A DNA stretch of 64,000 nt from Petroclostridium sp. X23 (GTDB taxonomy: Bacteria; Bacillota; Clostridia; SK-Y3), in the NCBI RefSeq assembly GCF_030013905.1, contig NZ_CP124862.1, positions 248,001 through 312,000 of the forward strand, given 5' to 3'. Positions 1 through 9,506 of the stretch are shown piece by piece. Under the pieces are notes generated by a model that was not told the DNA's origin, did not search any database, and saw nothing but the letters and a program-made list of their open reading frames with translations. Numbering within the stretch: position 1 is the stretch's first letter; each line of letters opens with the position of its first letter. The translations under genes and the position numbers were made by a program.

Positions 1-1
1 T

Positions 2-697
2 ATCGGCAAAGCTGTGGCAATAAAACTAGCGCAAGAAGGCGCTAATGTGGTGGTTAACTACAGTTCATCTTCTACATATGCTGAAAAAACTGCTGAAGAA
101 ATTAAAAGCTTCGGGGGAAACGCAGTGATCTGCAAAGGCGATGTCAGAAGTATGGAAGATGTTGAACAAATGGTAAAAACAGCTGTAGATCATTTTGGCC
201 CTGTAGATATATTGGTGAATAATGCAGGAATCACGAAAGATACGCCTATTGTTAAAATGAGTGAAAAAGATTGGGATGACGTCTTAGATATTAACTTAAA
301 AGGTGCTTTTAATTGTACTAAAGCTGTTGCCAAGATGATGATGAAAAGGCGGTCAGGCAAGATTATTAATATTACCTCCGTAGTAGGTGTAATGGGCAAT
401 AAAGGCCAGGCAAACTATGCTGCTTCAAAGGCAGGAATGATTGGTCTTACAAAATCTACAGCAAAAGAATTGGCGTCAAGAAATATTACTTGCAATGCCA
501 TTGCGCCCGGTTTTATCCAGTCGGATATGACGGATCAATTATCTGATGCGGTCAGAGAAGAATATTTGAAAAGCATACCGCTTAAAAGGTTAGGGACACC
601 TGAAGAAGTGGCTGCTATCATCGCATTTCTTGTTTCTGATGCTGCAAATTATGTTACAGGTCAAGTATTACATATTGACGGTGGGCTAGTAATGTAA
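2..697 (+). CDS. fabG: 3-oxoacyl-ACP reductase FabG (5' truncated by window)
   Basis: NADPH-dependent reduction of 3-oxoacyl-ACP to 3-hydroxyacyl-ACP in the cytosolic type II fatty acid cycle. The reading frame is open from base 2 (visible residues begin IGKAVAIKLAQEGA), so the start and the first part of the TGxxxGIG cofactor loop lie upstream of the window; about 231 residues are visible of a usual 246 or so. Short-chain dehydrogenase hallmarks are present: NNAG, the catalytic Ser in NITSVVG, Tyr and Lys in NYAASKAG, and the IAPGFIQSDMT segment. The C-terminal VTGQVLHIDGGLVM is typical of FabG rather than of other SDRs. acpP follows after 64 bases and fabF after that, which supports the pathway assignment. 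Confidence 0.95.
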   Translation: MGKAVAIKLAQEGANVVVNYSSSSTYAEKTAEEIKSFGGNAVICKGDVRSMEDVEQMVKTAVDHFGPVDILVNNAGITKDTPIVKMSEKDWDDVLDINLKGAFNCTKAVAKMMMKRRSGKIINITSVVGVMGNKGQANYAASKAGMIGLTKSTAKELASRNITCNAIAPGFIQSDMTDQLSDAVREEYLKSIPLKRLGTPEEVAAIIAFLVSDAANYVTGQVLHIDGGLVM

Positions 698-761
698 TAT
701 TATCTAAATATAGCAAATATTTATTTAATAAATCTTACTTCTGTGGAAGGAGGTGAATGGA

Positions 762-989
762 ATGATCTTTGAAAAGGTTAGAGAGATCGTTGTTGATCAA
801 CTAGGTGTTGAAGAAGATGATGTTACAATGGAAGCTTCCTTCATTGATGATTTAGGCGCAGACTCTTTGGATATCGTTGAACTTATCATGGCTCTTGAGG
901 AAGAGTTCGATTTAGAGATACCTGATGAAGAAGCAGAAAAAATTGCATCTGTTGCTGATGTAGTTGGATATATCAAAGCCAATAACTAA
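762..989 (+). CDS. acpP: Acyl carrier protein
   Basis: Carries growing acyl chains on a 4'-phosphopantetheine arm. The 75-residue acidic protein has the attachment motif GADSLD with Ser35 and the four-helix ACP pattern. I chose ATG 762 because a perfect AGGAGGTG lies at about 747-754, eight bases upstream; the GTG at 753 overlaps that ribosome binding site and is not a plausible start. The gene sits between fabG and fabF and is followed directly by a strong terminator. Confidence 0.96.
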   Translation: MIFEKVREIVVDQLGVEEDDVTMEASFIDDLGADSLDIVELIMALEEEFDLEIPDEEAEKIASVADVVGYIKANN

Positions 990-990
990 C

Positions 991-1018
991 AAAAAGTCCC
1001 GTTCATCGGGACTTTTTG
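991..1018 (+). terminator. Rho-independent terminator after acpP
   Basis: Perfect stem AAAAAGTCCCG / CGGGACTTTTT around a TTCAT loop, ending in a T tract, immediately after the acpP stop. It separates fabG-acpP from fabF, so fabF probably depends on read-through or on a promoter in the AT-rich 1020-1115 gap. Confidence 0.9.
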
Positions 1019-1126
1019 TCTTTATTAAGTTAATTCTTATTAGTTTATAATTACGATTATAAATTTATTATATAGATCAGAACTTTGTGAACCGTGAATC
1101 ATAATTAATAGATCGGGGGCAGTAAA

Positions 1127-2362
1127 ATGAAAAGAAGAGTAGTAATAACAGGTGTAGGTGCAGTTACACCTATAGGACATGGAAAAGAAGCTTTTTGGAA
1201 TGCAATAAAAGAAGGACAATGCGGCATTGATCTTGTAACACGTTTTGACACCACAGATTATACTTGTAAAATTGCAGCAGAAGTAAAGGATTTTGACGTT
1301 ACACAATATGTTGATAGAAAAGAAGCTAAAAGAATGGACAGATATACCCACTATGCAATGGCTGCTTCCAAGATGGCGTTGGAAGATGCAAACATCAATG
1401 TTGAAGAGTTGGATGGTGAAAGAGTCGGTGTTATCTTAGGCTCGGGAGTAGGTGGAATAGGGACTTTGGAAGACCAGCATAGTACTTTAATGGCAAAAGG
1501 TCCGGGAAGAGTAAGTCCGTTCTTTATTCCTATGATGATATCCAATATGGCTGCCGGACATATTGCAATCATGACCGGTGCAAAAGCAGTAAATGAAACA
1601 ATTGTGTCTGCATGTGCATCGGGAACAAATGCTATTGGTGATGCTTTCAGAGCAATTCGTAACGGGGATGTAGATGTAGTTATTTCCGGAGGTGCCGAAG
1701 CCCCTATCACACCGCTAGCTTTTGCCGGATTCTGCTCTATGAAAGCAATGTCTACCAGAAACGATGATCCTAAATGCGCATGTAGTCCATTTGACGCTGA
1801 AAGAGATGGATTCGTTATGGGAGAAGGAGCAGGTATTGTCATTCTTGAAGAATTGGAGCATGCTTTAAATAGAGGCGCTAATATCATCGCAGAAGTAGTT
1901 GGCTATGGCTCAACAGATGATGCATATCATATTACAGCACCGGCACCCAATGGAGAAGGCGGTGCAAGAGCGATGAAGCTTGCAATTAAGGATGCAGGAA
2001 TTGAGGCTTCGGATGTGGATTATATTAATGCCCATGGCACGTCAACACCATATAATGACAAGTATGAAACTGCAGCAATTAAAACCGTATTTGGTGATCA
2101 TGCATTTAAGTTTGCTGTAAGTTCTACAAAATCAATGACAGGGCATTTATTAGGTGCAGCAGGCGGAATAGAAGCGATTGTATGCGCTCTTGCATTAAAA
2201 GAGGGGTATATTCCTGCTACAATGAACTATAAGAACGCAGACGCTGAATGTGACCTTGACTACGTTATCAACAAAGGCAGAAATCAGGAAATTCAGTACG
2301 CACTGTCAAATTCATTAGGATTTGGCGGTCATAACGCCACAATACTATTGAAGAAATATTGA
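1127..2362 (+). CDS. fabF: 3-oxoacyl-ACP synthase II (FabF)
   Basis: Condenses malonyl-ACP with acyl-ACP in fatty acid elongation. The 411 residues match the family length. The catalytic triad is visible: Cys163 in SACASGTNA, His303 in [11 protein letters not shown] and His340 in [13 protein letters not shown]. The C-terminus ends with the usual [16 protein letters not shown]. The start ATG has a weak GGGGGC ribosome binding site at about 1113. The gene lies downstream of acpP but behind a terminator. Confidence 0.96.
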   Translation: MKRRVVITGVGAVTPIGHGKEAFWNAIKEGQCGIDLVTRFDTTDYTCKIAAEVKDFDVTQYVDRKEAKRMDRYTHYAMAASKMALEDANINVEELDGERVGVILGSGVGGIGTLEDQHSTLMAKGPGRVSPFFIPMMISNMAAGHIAIMTGAKAVNETIVSACASGTNAIGDAFRAIRNGDVDVVISGGAEAPITPLAFAGFCSMKAMSTRNDDPKCACSPFDAERDGFVMGEGAGIVILEELEHALNRGANIIAEVVGYGSTDDAYHITAPAPNGEGGARAMKLAIKDAGIEASDVDYINAHGTSTPYNDKYETAAIKTVFGDHAFKFAVSSTKSMTGHLLGAAGGIEAIVCALALKEGYIPATMNYKNADAECDLDYVINKGRNQEIQYALSNSLGFGGHNATILLKKY

Positions 2363-2397
2363 TAAAGTATATGTAAACATATATATTATGTGTTTTC

Positions 2398-2472
2398 GTA
2401 GGGGCGGACGACTCTGTCCGCCCGCAGCTAACACAATAATACCATCGGGCGGACAGGGTCGTCCGCCCCTAC
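2398..2472. repeat. REPIN-like double palindrome, GGGCGGAC class
   Basis: Two 27-base arms in inverted orientation, 2398-2424 and 2446-2472. Each arm begins at its outer edge with GTAG and is a hairpin on its own: GGGCGGAC, a six-base loop, GTCCGCCC. The outward GTAG tetranucleotide followed by a palindrome is the layout of REP sequences described in other bacteria; two inverted REPs make a REPIN/BIME. A nearly identical element lies at 32444-32517. Confidence 0.8.
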
Positions 2473-2514
2473 AAATTTACGTTTAGTCTGATATATAATT
2501 TTTCAATAACTTTT

Positions 2515-2548
2515 GGTGAGCAGCCTGAATAATTTTCAGGTGCTGACC
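2515..2548 (+). promoter_or_regulatory. Leader hairpin upstream of rnc
   Basis: Sequence from 2515 to 2548 folds into a stem of about 13 pairs: GGT/ACC, a G-G mismatch, AGCA/TGCT, one bulged G, then CCTGAA/TTCAGG around a TAATT loop. It ends 27 bases before the rnc start codon and has no T tract, so it is not a terminator. RNase III in E. coli controls its own mRNA by cutting a leader stem; a similar role here is an inference. Confidence 0.45.
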
Positions 2549-2575
2549 AAATGTTGTTGACCTTTGGAGGAGAGT

Positions 2576-3292
2576 ATGAAGACCGACAAGCAACTAAAAC
2601 AAAACCTTGAGATATTTCAGAACCAAATAAAATATAAATTCAGAAAAATTAATCATCTGATTGTAGCACTCACCCATAGCTCCTATGCAAATGAGAATCG
2701 GCACAGCAATATTCTTAGCAATGAGCGCTTGGAGTTTTTAGGAGATGCGGTGTTAAATATTATCGTAAGCGATTATATATATAGACAATATTCCGAGCTT
2801 CCCGAAGGAGAGCTGACGAGGATCAGAGCGAGTGTTGTTTGTGAGCCGTCCCTTGCACAATGCGCTAAGAACTTGGAAATCGGAAAGTTTCTTTTTCTAG
2901 GCAAAGGAGAAGAGATGACGGGCGGAAGAGAAAGAATCTCTATACTGTCGGATGCATTTGAAGCAATAATTGCTTCCATCTTTTTGGATCGTGATTTGGA
3001 AACAGCAAAAAGGTGGGTATTGGATCAATTAAGTGCAACCATTGAGGCTGCGGTAGAAGGTACGGTTTTCAAGGATTATAAAACAATACTTCAAGAACTG
3101 CTTCAGAAGAACAGTGAAGAACGTGTAGAATATGAAATTGTAGCTGAAAGCGGTCCGGATCATAATAAAGAATTTCATGTGGACGCAAAACAGAATAACA
3201 AGGTAATAGGTACGGGTAAAGGAAAAAGCAAAAAAGAAGCTGAGCAAAATGCTGCAAAGTACGCGTTGGAACAGTTGCAATCAAATTTGTGA
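2576..3292 (+). CDS. rnc: Ribonuclease III
   Basis: Cleaves double-stranded RNA, including rRNA precursors, as a Mg-dependent homodimer. The 238-residue protein has the RNase III signature ERLEFLGDAVL at residues 50-60, a second acidic site in SILSDAFEAIIASIFLD, and a C-terminal dsRNA-binding domain over about the last 70 residues ending GKGKSKKEAEQNAAKYALEQL. ATG 2576 was preferred over TTG 2564 because GGAGG at 2566-2570 is correctly spaced from it. The order rnc, radical SAM, smc, ftsY is common in Clostridia. Confidence 0.96.
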   Translation: MKTDKQLKQNLEIFQNQIKYKFRKINHLIVALTHSSYANENRHSNILSNERLEFLGDAVLNIIVSDYIYRQYSELPEGELTRIRASVVCEPSLAQCAKNLEIGKFLFLGKGEEMTGGRERISILSDAFEAIIASIFLDRDLETAKRWVLDQLSATIEAAVEGTVFKDYKTILQELLQKNSEERVEYEIVAESGPDHNKEFHVDAKQNNKVIGTGKGKSKKEAEQNAAKYALEQLQSNL

Positions 3293-3347
3293 AGCATTTT
3301 ACCTATCAACGATTGATCATTTAATGATGAAATATTATATTTATAGC

Positions 3348-3422
3348 TGTAGGGGCAGGCCTTGTGTCTGCCCTCTTTTAAATGGAGATTTATATCGGGC
3401 AGACACAAGGCCTGCCTCTACA
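3348..3422. repeat. REPIN-like double palindrome, GGGCAG class
   Basis: Arms 3348-3373 and 3397-3422 match in 25 of 26 positions in inverted orientation. Each begins TGTAGGGGCAGGCC or its near copy and can fold internally through GGGCAG/CTGCCC. It fills most of the rnc to radical SAM spacer. Same architecture as 2398-2472 but a different stem sequence. Confidence 0.75.
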
Positions 3423-3462
3423 TTAACACCAATGCAGTAATATTATAGAATAAGGAGTACTT

Positions 3463-4542
3463 ATGCATAAAAAAAATTATATCATTCCCATTTTCGTGCC
3501 GCACAAAGGATGTCCCCATGATTGTATTTTCTGCAATCAAAAAAAAATAACAGGAAGTAGAGATGACATTAACGCTGCAACCGTTGAAAGTATCATCAAC
3601 AAATATCTGGACACAATTCCCCGCAAAGATGCTGTAATTGAGGTTGCTTTTTATGGTGGAAGCTTTACCGGTATTCCTCAAGAAACACAAATAGAGTTGC
3701 TTCTTGCTGCAAAAAGGTTTAAGGATCAAGACCGGATTCAAGGGATCAGATTGTCTACACGGCCTGATTATATTGATGAGCATATCGTTGAGCTATTAAA
3801 ACAAATGGGGGTTACCACCATTGAATTGGGAGTGCAGTCTATGGATGCTGAAGTACTAAAGCTCAGCTATAGAGGACACAGTTGTGAAGATGTTGTAAGG
3901 GCTGTATCAATCATAAAACAAAAAGGATTTACATTAGGTCTTCAGATGATGGTTGGCTTGCCTGGGGATAGCGAACAGACCATCCAGCGTACTGCGGATG
4001 AAATTATTGCGCTAAAGCCTGATATCGTGAGGATCTATCCAACACTTGTAGTTAAAGAGACGGCACTGGAGAAGCTTTATTACCAGGGTAAATACAAACC
4101 TTTCGGCTTAGATGCAGCAGTAAAGATATGCAAAGAATTACTGGTCAAATTTGAAATGGCAGGAATTCAGGTAATACGAATAGGATTGCAGCCTACCGAT
4201 ACGATGCAAGAAGGCAAAGATATTATAGCAGGACCTTTTCATCCGGCTTTTAGGGAATTGGTTGAGTCCCAATTGAGGTTGGATATGATAAAATTTGCTG
4301 CAAATCAATTCACAGAAATAACAGGAGGCTTGCAATTAGAGGTTCATCCTAAAGCGCTGTCAGAAGTGGTAGGAGTGAAGAAGAATAATATAAATCATTT
4401 AAAACAATACTTGAAAATTGATACAATCCATATCATTCAGAATGCCGATTTGATGAGAGATGAAATCATTGTAAACAAAGAAAAGACTTCAATAAAAGTG
4501 TCGAAAAAAATCTTCTATAATAGTTTGAAACCCATAAAATAG
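3463..4542 (+). CDS. Elp3-like radical SAM protein
   Basis: Radical S-adenosylmethionine enzyme of 359 residues. The Fe-S cluster motif CPHDCIFC (Cys-x3-Cys-x2-Cys) is near residue 19 after the N-terminal IPIFVPHKG; the SAM-binding glycine segment AFYGGSFTGIP and the strand LSTRPDYID follow, as in the Elp3/HemN-like radical SAM branch. There is no acetyltransferase domain as in true Elp3. The substrate is not known from sequence. The position between rnc and smc is conserved in Clostridia and may hint at a tRNA or RNA modification role, which is inference. Start ATG has AAGGAG at 3451-3456. Confidence 0.85.
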   Translation: MHKKNYIIPIFVPHKGCPHDCIFCNQKKITGSRDDINAATVESIINKYLDTIPRKDAVIEVAFYGGSFTGIPQETQIELLLAAKRFKDQDRIQGIRLSTRPDYIDEHIVELLKQMGVTTIELGVQSMDAEVLKLSYRGHSCEDVVRAVSIIKQKGFTLGLQMMVGLPGDSEQTIQRTADEIIALKPDIVRIYPTLVVKETALEKLYYQGKYKPFGLDAAVKICKELLVKFEMAGIQVIRIGLQPTDTMQEGKDIIAGPFHPAFRELVESQLRLDMIKFAANQFTEITGGLQLEVHPKALSEVVGVKKNNINHLKQYLKIDTIHIIQNADLMRDEIIVNKEKTSIKVSKKIFYNSLKPIK

Positions 4543-4564
4543 ATGATTTTGATCATATGATTTA

Positions 4565-4592
4565 TTGCTATTTTAAGATTTTATGTTAAAAT
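4565..4592 (+). promoter_or_regulatory. Candidate sigma-A promoter for smc
   Basis: TTGCTA (4565-4570), a 16-base spacer and TAAAAT (4587-4592), giving a start of transcription near 4599, close ahead of the smc start codon. Confidence 0.45.
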
Positions 4593-4625
4593 GAAAATAG
4601 TTTGAAAATACGGGGTGTATCAATT

Positions 4626-7600
4626 GTGTATTTAAAGTCATTGGAAATTCAAGGTTTTAAATCTTTTCCCGATAGAGTATTTGTTGAATTCGGACAAGGG
4701 ATCACATCGATTGTAGGTCCTAATGGCAGCGGAAAAAGCAATATTTCCGATGCGGTAAGATGGGTTCTTGGAGAGCAGAGTGCAAGAATCTTACGCGGCA
4801 GTAAAATGGAAGATATCATCTTTGCCGGAACTGAGCTTAGAAAACCGATGGCGTTTGCAGAAGTATCTCTTACATTGGATAATTCCAATAAGATTTTACC
4901 TATAGATTATAACGAGGTATCTATTACACGTCGAATCTATCGTTCGGGAGAAAGTGAATTTTTTATTAATAAATCTTCCTGCCGTCTTAAGGATATACAT
5001 CAATTATTTATGGATACCGGGCTGGGGAAGGATGGTTATTCTATTATAGGACAAGGTAGAATCGATGAGATTCTAAGTTCAAAGTCAGAAGAAAGAAGAA
5101 TGATCTTTGAAGAAGCTGCCGGAATAACAAAATACAGATATAGAAAAGATGAAGCAGAAAAAAAACTAGAAATGACAAGGCAGAATATCATTCGATTAAA
5201 AGATATTATCACTGAATTGGAATTTCAGATAGAACCTTTAAAAGAGCAATCGGAGAAAGCAAGACAATACCTTAGTTTAAAAGAAAAATTGAAGGTTTTG
5301 GAAATTAATGTTTGTTTGGATGCTATTGGAAATCTCAAAAAGAGTTCTAATGAGATCAATGAAAATTTTGAGATTCTTACATCTCAATTACAGCTTGATC
5401 AGGCAAAGCTGCAAGAACTGGAGGAAGCACTTGATTCGGAGTATGAAATTATAAAAGGGTATGACGAACAAATTGAGGTCACAAGGAATAAGCTTCAGGA
5501 TACCAAAACAATGATTGAGAAACATAAAAATGATATTATCGTTTTAGAGAATAATATCAAAAATAACAAAGAAATATTGAAAAAGATTGATGAAGAATTT
5601 ACTTATATTGAAAAGAAAATTGCATTGCTAAATAAAGAACGATTAGAAAAAGAATCATTGTTGAAGCATAAGACCGATAAGCAGACAGAAGTACAAGGAA
5701 TCATTAGTGATTTAGAGATCAAAAATCAACAGATTCATCAGTTTTTAGAGTCTGAAAATTCAACGATAGATTCGCTAAAAAGTGAAGTTATTGATAAGAT
5801 GAACCATATTTCCGAAGCTAAAGTTAAGGTTAACAGCTTGAAGGTATTGCAGAATAATTTCTTGGATCGGAAGAAATCCATTGATAAGGAACTTAATCAG
5901 CAGAAGCATCACATGCAGCAGCTTCAAGAGACTATGAATAATATGAAAGAGCAGTATAGTACTCTGGTTTGTGATATTAATCATAAAAAGAAGCAGTATC
6001 AAGAATATACCCAAGAGATTATTGGGAGACGCAATAATCATAAAGAGCTCTCTTCACAGTACAGCGCTTTTATTTCATCCGGTAAGGAATTGATGTCCAG
6101 AAAGACGCTGCTTGAAGAGATGGAACGGGGTTATGAAGGATATAATAAAAGCGTAAAAAACGTATTGCAGGCATGGAAGCATGGCAGGCTTGAAAAAGTA
6201 AAGATTCATGGCGTACTATCTAAGTTGGTTAGTGTTGCCGATAAATTTACTACTGCAATTGAAATAGCCTTGGGTTCCGCTATGCAAAATATTGTTGTAG
6301 AAACAGAGCATGATGCGAAAGCAGCAATAGAATATTTAAAAGCAAATCAACTAGGTAGAGCTACGTTTCTTCCCATATCATCAGTGAAGGGGTCCATGCT
6401 GGAAGATAGAGGCGGGAAGATCAGCAGATGTAAAGGTTATCAAGGGATTGCGGTGGAGCTTATTGATTTTGACAGCAAGTACCGGGGCATTATGAACCAA
6501 CTGCTTGGTAAAGTGGTGATTGTAGACCATATAGATCATGCGATTGATATGGCGAAAGAATTCTCTTATAGATTTAGAATTGTAACGTTAAATGGTGAAG
6601 TTTTAAGCCCGGGGGGATCGTTGTCGGGGGGAAGTATAAATAAAGTCAGCAGCTTTTTAAGTCGTGCAAAGGAAATTGACAAGCTGCAGCAGCAGATTGC
6701 CGAGATTGAGCAATCAAAAGAAGAAACTTATAAAAAAATTGCAGAAGAAGAAAAACAAATAAATAATGTTGAAAGATCTCATAAGTCTATCGAGATTAGT
6801 CTGAAAGAAGCAGAAGGATGTTATATTTCTTTAGAATCCGAGATTAAGCATAATGAATCTACGCATCAGCGATGTATGCAGACCATAGCCGCGTTGTTGA
6901 AAGAGAATAAGCAGATTGAAGAACAGATTGAAAATACGGAAAGTGAAATAGTCAGATTGCTGGATGATAATAAGATCAAGGAAGTGGAGATAGAGAAAAT
7001 AAAGAACCGGATATCGTCAAAGCACGCCGCATATCAAAATGAAATAGCTGAAAAAGAAAGTATTAATCAGCAATTGATGGATCAAAAGATTGTTTTAGGG
7101 TCTATTTATAAGGATATCGATGTATTGTATGAGCGCATGGACATCATACGGAATGAAATTAAAGAATATGAGAATAATAAAAAAGACAAAAATCAAGGTC
7201 TGCTGGGTCTTCAAAAAGAGAATGAAAGTATTCAAAGCAGTATTAATAGTAAAATAAATAATATTGATGCCTTAGAACAAGAGATGAGTTTACTTCAACA
7301 GGATACCCAACAATACTTCAGTAAAAAAGAACAAGCCCAGCAAAATGTAAATATCCATCACTCTTCTATCAAACAAAAGCGTGAAAGTATCTCAGTACTG
7401 CAAAATGAGCTTTATAGGATTGAAAACAAAAAGATCAGGGTAGAGATGGAATTGGAGAACAATATTAATAAACTTTGGGATGAATATGAGCTGACATTCA
7501 GTAGTGCCGAAGAATATAAAGAAGAGATAGGCGGTATTCAGCAGGCTCAAAAACAAATTAATATCATAAAAAATGAAATTAGACAGCTTGGAAATGTAAA

Positions 7601-8192
7601 TGTAAACGCAATTGAAGAGTACAAGCAGGTTAAAGAAAGATATGAATTTCTCACTGTACAGCGTGATGATTTGGAAAAAGCGGAAATGGGACTGGTAAAG
7701 ATTATTAATGATATGCTGTTGCTGATGAAGAAGCAGTTTTCAGAGCAATTTAACATTATCAATGAAAGCTTTGGTATAGTATTTAATCAGTTGTTTGGTG
7801 GAGGAAAAGCAGCGTTGAGACTGTCTCAACCCGATAATATTCTGGAAAGCGGCATTGAAATAGAGGTGCAGCCTCCCGGAAAAAAACTTCAGAATATTAT
7901 GCTTTTATCCGGAGGGGAAAAAGCATTTACAGCGATAGCGCTATTATTTGCAATTCTCAAGGTAAGACCGACTCCGTTTTCTATCCTGGACGAGATTGAA
8001 GCTGCTTTAGATGATGCAAATGTATATAGATTCGCGCAGTATTTAAAAAATTATAGTCAGCAAACACAATTTATTATCGTAACGCACCGCAGAGGAACCA
8101 TGGAATCAGCAGATATCCTTTATGGAGTGACCATGCAGGAAAAGGGAATTTCAAAGTTGATATCGTTAAAAATGGACGAGGTCGCAAGCTAG
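4626..8192 (+). CDS. smc: Chromosome segregation protein SMC
   Basis: Condensin ATPase that, with ScpA and ScpB (encoded at 34.7-36.0 kb), organises and separates the chromosome. About 1188 residues, the usual length. Order: N-terminal ATPase half with Walker A GPNGSGKSN near residue 31, long coiled coil, hinge around residues 510-670 (GVLSKLV...LGSAMQNIVVE, LSPGGSLSGGS), return coiled coil, then signature LLSGGEKAFTAIALLF near 1092 and Walker B FSILDEIEAALDD near 1117. I chose GTG 4626 because the family begins xYLKSLEIQGFKSF and GGGGTG precedes it; the TTG at 4602 would add eight unrelated residues. Confidence 0.96.
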   Translation: MYLKSLEIQGFKSFPDRVFVEFGQGITSIVGPNGSGKSNISDAVRWVLGEQSARILRGSKMEDIIFAGTELRKPMAFAEVSLTLDNSNKILPIDYNEVSITRRIYRSGESEFFINKSSCRLKDIHQLFMDTGLGKDGYSIIGQGRIDEILSSKSEERRMIFEEAAGITKYRYRKDEAEKKLEMTRQNIIRLKDIITELEFQIEPLKEQSEKARQYLSLKEKLKVLEINVCLDAIGNLKKSSNEINENFEILTSQLQLDQAKLQELEEALDSEYEIIKGYDEQIEVTRNKLQDTKTMIEKHKNDIIVLENNIKNNKEILKKIDEEFTYIEKKIALLNKERLEKESLLKHKTDKQTEVQGIISDLEIKNQQIHQFLESENSTIDSLKSEVIDKMNHISEAKVKVNSLKVLQNNFLDRKKSIDKELNQQKHHMQQLQETMNNMKEQYSTLVCDINHKKKQYQEYTQEIIGRRNNHKELSSQYSAFISSGKELMSRKTLLEEMERGYEGYNKSVKNVLQAWKHGRLEKVKIHGVLSKLVSVADKFTTAIEIALGSAMQNIVVETEHDAKAAIEYLKANQLGRATFLPISSVKGSMLEDRGGKISRCKGYQGIAVELIDFDSKYRGIMNQLLGKVVIVDHIDHAIDMAKEFSYRFRIVTLNGEVLSPGGSLSGGSINKVSSFLSRAKEIDKLQQQIAEIEQSKEETYKKIAEEEKQINNVERSHKSIEISLKEAEGCYISLESEIKHNESTHQRCMQTIAALLKENKQIEEQIENTESEIVRLLDDNKIKEVEIEKIKNRISSKHAAYQNEIAEKESINQQLMDQKIVLGSIYKDIDVLYERMDIIRNEIKEYENNKKDKNQGLLGLQKENESIQSSINSKINNIDALEQEMSLLQQDTQQYFSKKEQAQQNVNIHHSSIKQKRESISVLQNELYRIENKKIRVEMELENNINKLWDEYELTFSSAEEYKEEIGGIQQAQKQINIIKNEIRQLGNVNVNAIEEYKQVKERYEFLTVQRDDLEKAEMGLVKIINDMLLLMKKQFSEQFNIINESFGIVFNQLFGGGKAALRLSQPDNILESGIEIEVQPPGKKLQNIMLLSGGEKAFTAIALLFAILKVRPTPFSILDEIEAALDDANVYRFAQYLKNYSQQTQFIIVTHRRGTMESADILYGVTMQEKGISKLISLKMDEVAS

Positions 8193-8204
8193 TTTTTAAT
8201 GGAC

Positions 8205-8345
8205 AATGGACAATGGACAATTAATAGTGAATAATGAATAGTGAATAACGAATAGTGAATAACGAATAGTGAATAACGAATAGTGAATAGTGAATAACGA
8301 ATAGTGAATAGTGAATAACGAATAGTGAATAATTAATAGTGGATA
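8205..8345. repeat. Tandem array of short AATAGTGAATAACG units
   Basis: Three copies of TGGACAA-type units (8200-8220) run into about 14 copies of seven- to eight-base units, mainly AATAGTG and AATAACG. The reverse complement of the unit reappears at 8497-8520 (ACTATTCACTATTAATTATT), so the array is one end of a larger inverted structure filling the 358-base smc-ftsY gap. Similar AGTGAATA strings occur at 53870-53940 and 54131-54155. Confidence 0.8.
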
Positions 8346-8389
8346 GCGATAGGAAAAATTTTACGTAAAATGCTGGGCATGGCATGATT

Positions 8390-8414
8390 GTAGGGGAGGC
8401 CATTGGCCGTCCGC
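8390..8414. repeat. Single REP-like hairpin
   Basis: GTAG followed by GGGAGGCCATTGGCCGTCC, a compact hairpin through GGCC/GGCC. It is a solitary half of the paired elements found elsewhere in the window and lies inside the smc-ftsY repeat region. Confidence 0.5.
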
Positions 8415-8550
8415 ATTGGTAATCTATGCTTTTGATGGACAATTAATGTTTGGACTTACAGTAGTTGCCACTCAGAGTAAGGTTTTTCCTTTAATTATTA
8501 ACTATTCACTATTAATTATTAATTAATTTAAAAGTTTTGGAGGTATAAAT

Positions 8551-9480
8551 ATGGCAGAAGAGAAAAAGATGGGTTTTTTTGCCCGGTTAAAGGAAGGGTT
8601 AAGCAAGACGCGTAGTGCAATTACAGAAAGAGTAGATGAGGTAATCAAAACCTTCAAGAAGGTTGATGAAGAGCTTTTTGAAGAACTGGAAGAAGTATTG
8701 ATCACAGCGGATGTTGGTGTTAACACTTCGATGGAAATCATTGGAAGACTCAGAGTAGCTTGCAAGGAGAAAAAAGTCGCGGATAGTTCTGAGGTTAAGA
8801 CATTGTTAAAAGAAATCATGAGTGAGATGTTGATTTCAGAAGATAGTCACTTGAATGTGGCAGGGAGTCCATCGGTGATCATGGTAATCGGGGTAAATGG
8901 CGTAGGAAAGACCACATCCATCGCCAAGATTGCCAATAAGCTTAAGAATGAAGGAAAAAAGGTACTGCTTGCTGCCGGGGATACTTTTAGGGCCGCGGCA
9001 ATAGATCAGCTTCAGATATGGGGAGACCGGGTAGGAACCGATGTGATCAAGCATCAGGAAGGCGCCGATCCTGCGGCTGTGGTGTATGATGCGATACAGG
9101 CTGCAAAATCCCGAAAGATGGATGTTGTTATTTGTGACACTGCCGGAAGATTACATAACAAAAAAAATCTTATGGAAGAGTTAAGAAAAATATTTAAAGT
9201 AGTGGATAGGGAATTACCCGATTCATCCCGTGAAGTACTGCTGGTATTGGACGCTACAACAGGTCAGAATGCCGTGAATCAGGCAAAGCTGTTTAACGAG
9301 GTTGCGGAGATCACAGGGATTGTGCTGACAAAACTTGATGGCACCGCAAAGGGCGGTATTGTGATTGCGATTAAGGCAGAGCAAAATATACCGGTAAAAT
9401 TAATCGGTGTTGGAGAAAAAATGGATGATTTACAAGAGTTCAATTCAAAGGAATTTGTAGACGCACTCTTTGGAGAGTAA
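8551..9480 (+). CDS. ftsY: SRP receptor GTPase FtsY
   Basis: Membrane-associated receptor that docks the signal recognition particle to the translocon. 309 residues: a short acidic N domain, then the NG GTPase with G1 GVNGVGKTTS near residue 113, DTFRAAA, DTAGR, and TKLDGTAKGG. The short A domain is typical of Gram-positive FtsY. ATG 8551 follows TTGGAGG at 8536-8542. The partner Ffh is encoded at 12729. The upstream spacer is repeat-filled. Confidence 0.96.
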   Translation: MAEEKKMGFFARLKEGLSKTRSAITERVDEVIKTFKKVDEELFEELEEVLITADVGVNTSMEIIGRLRVACKEKKVADSSEVKTLLKEIMSEMLISEDSHLNVAGSPSVIMVIGVNGVGKTTSIAKIANKLKNEGKKVLLAAGDTFRAAAIDQLQIWGDRVGTDVIKHQEGADPAAVVYDAIQAAKSRKMDVVICDTAGRLHNKKNLMEELRKIFKVVDRELPDSSREVLLVLDATTGQNAVNQAKLFNEVAEITGIVLTKLDGTAKGGIVIAIKAEQNIPVKLIGVGEKMDDLQEFNSKEFVDALFGE

Positions 9481-9506
9481 AAATACTATGAAAAAGGTGA
9501 CGGTAA

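Noticed and set aside
8221..8442. Tandem array between smc and ftsY as a CRISPR or as a - strand protein
   Set aside because: Units are 7-8 bases with no spacers, and the translation on the - strand is only the repeat SLFVIHYSLF.
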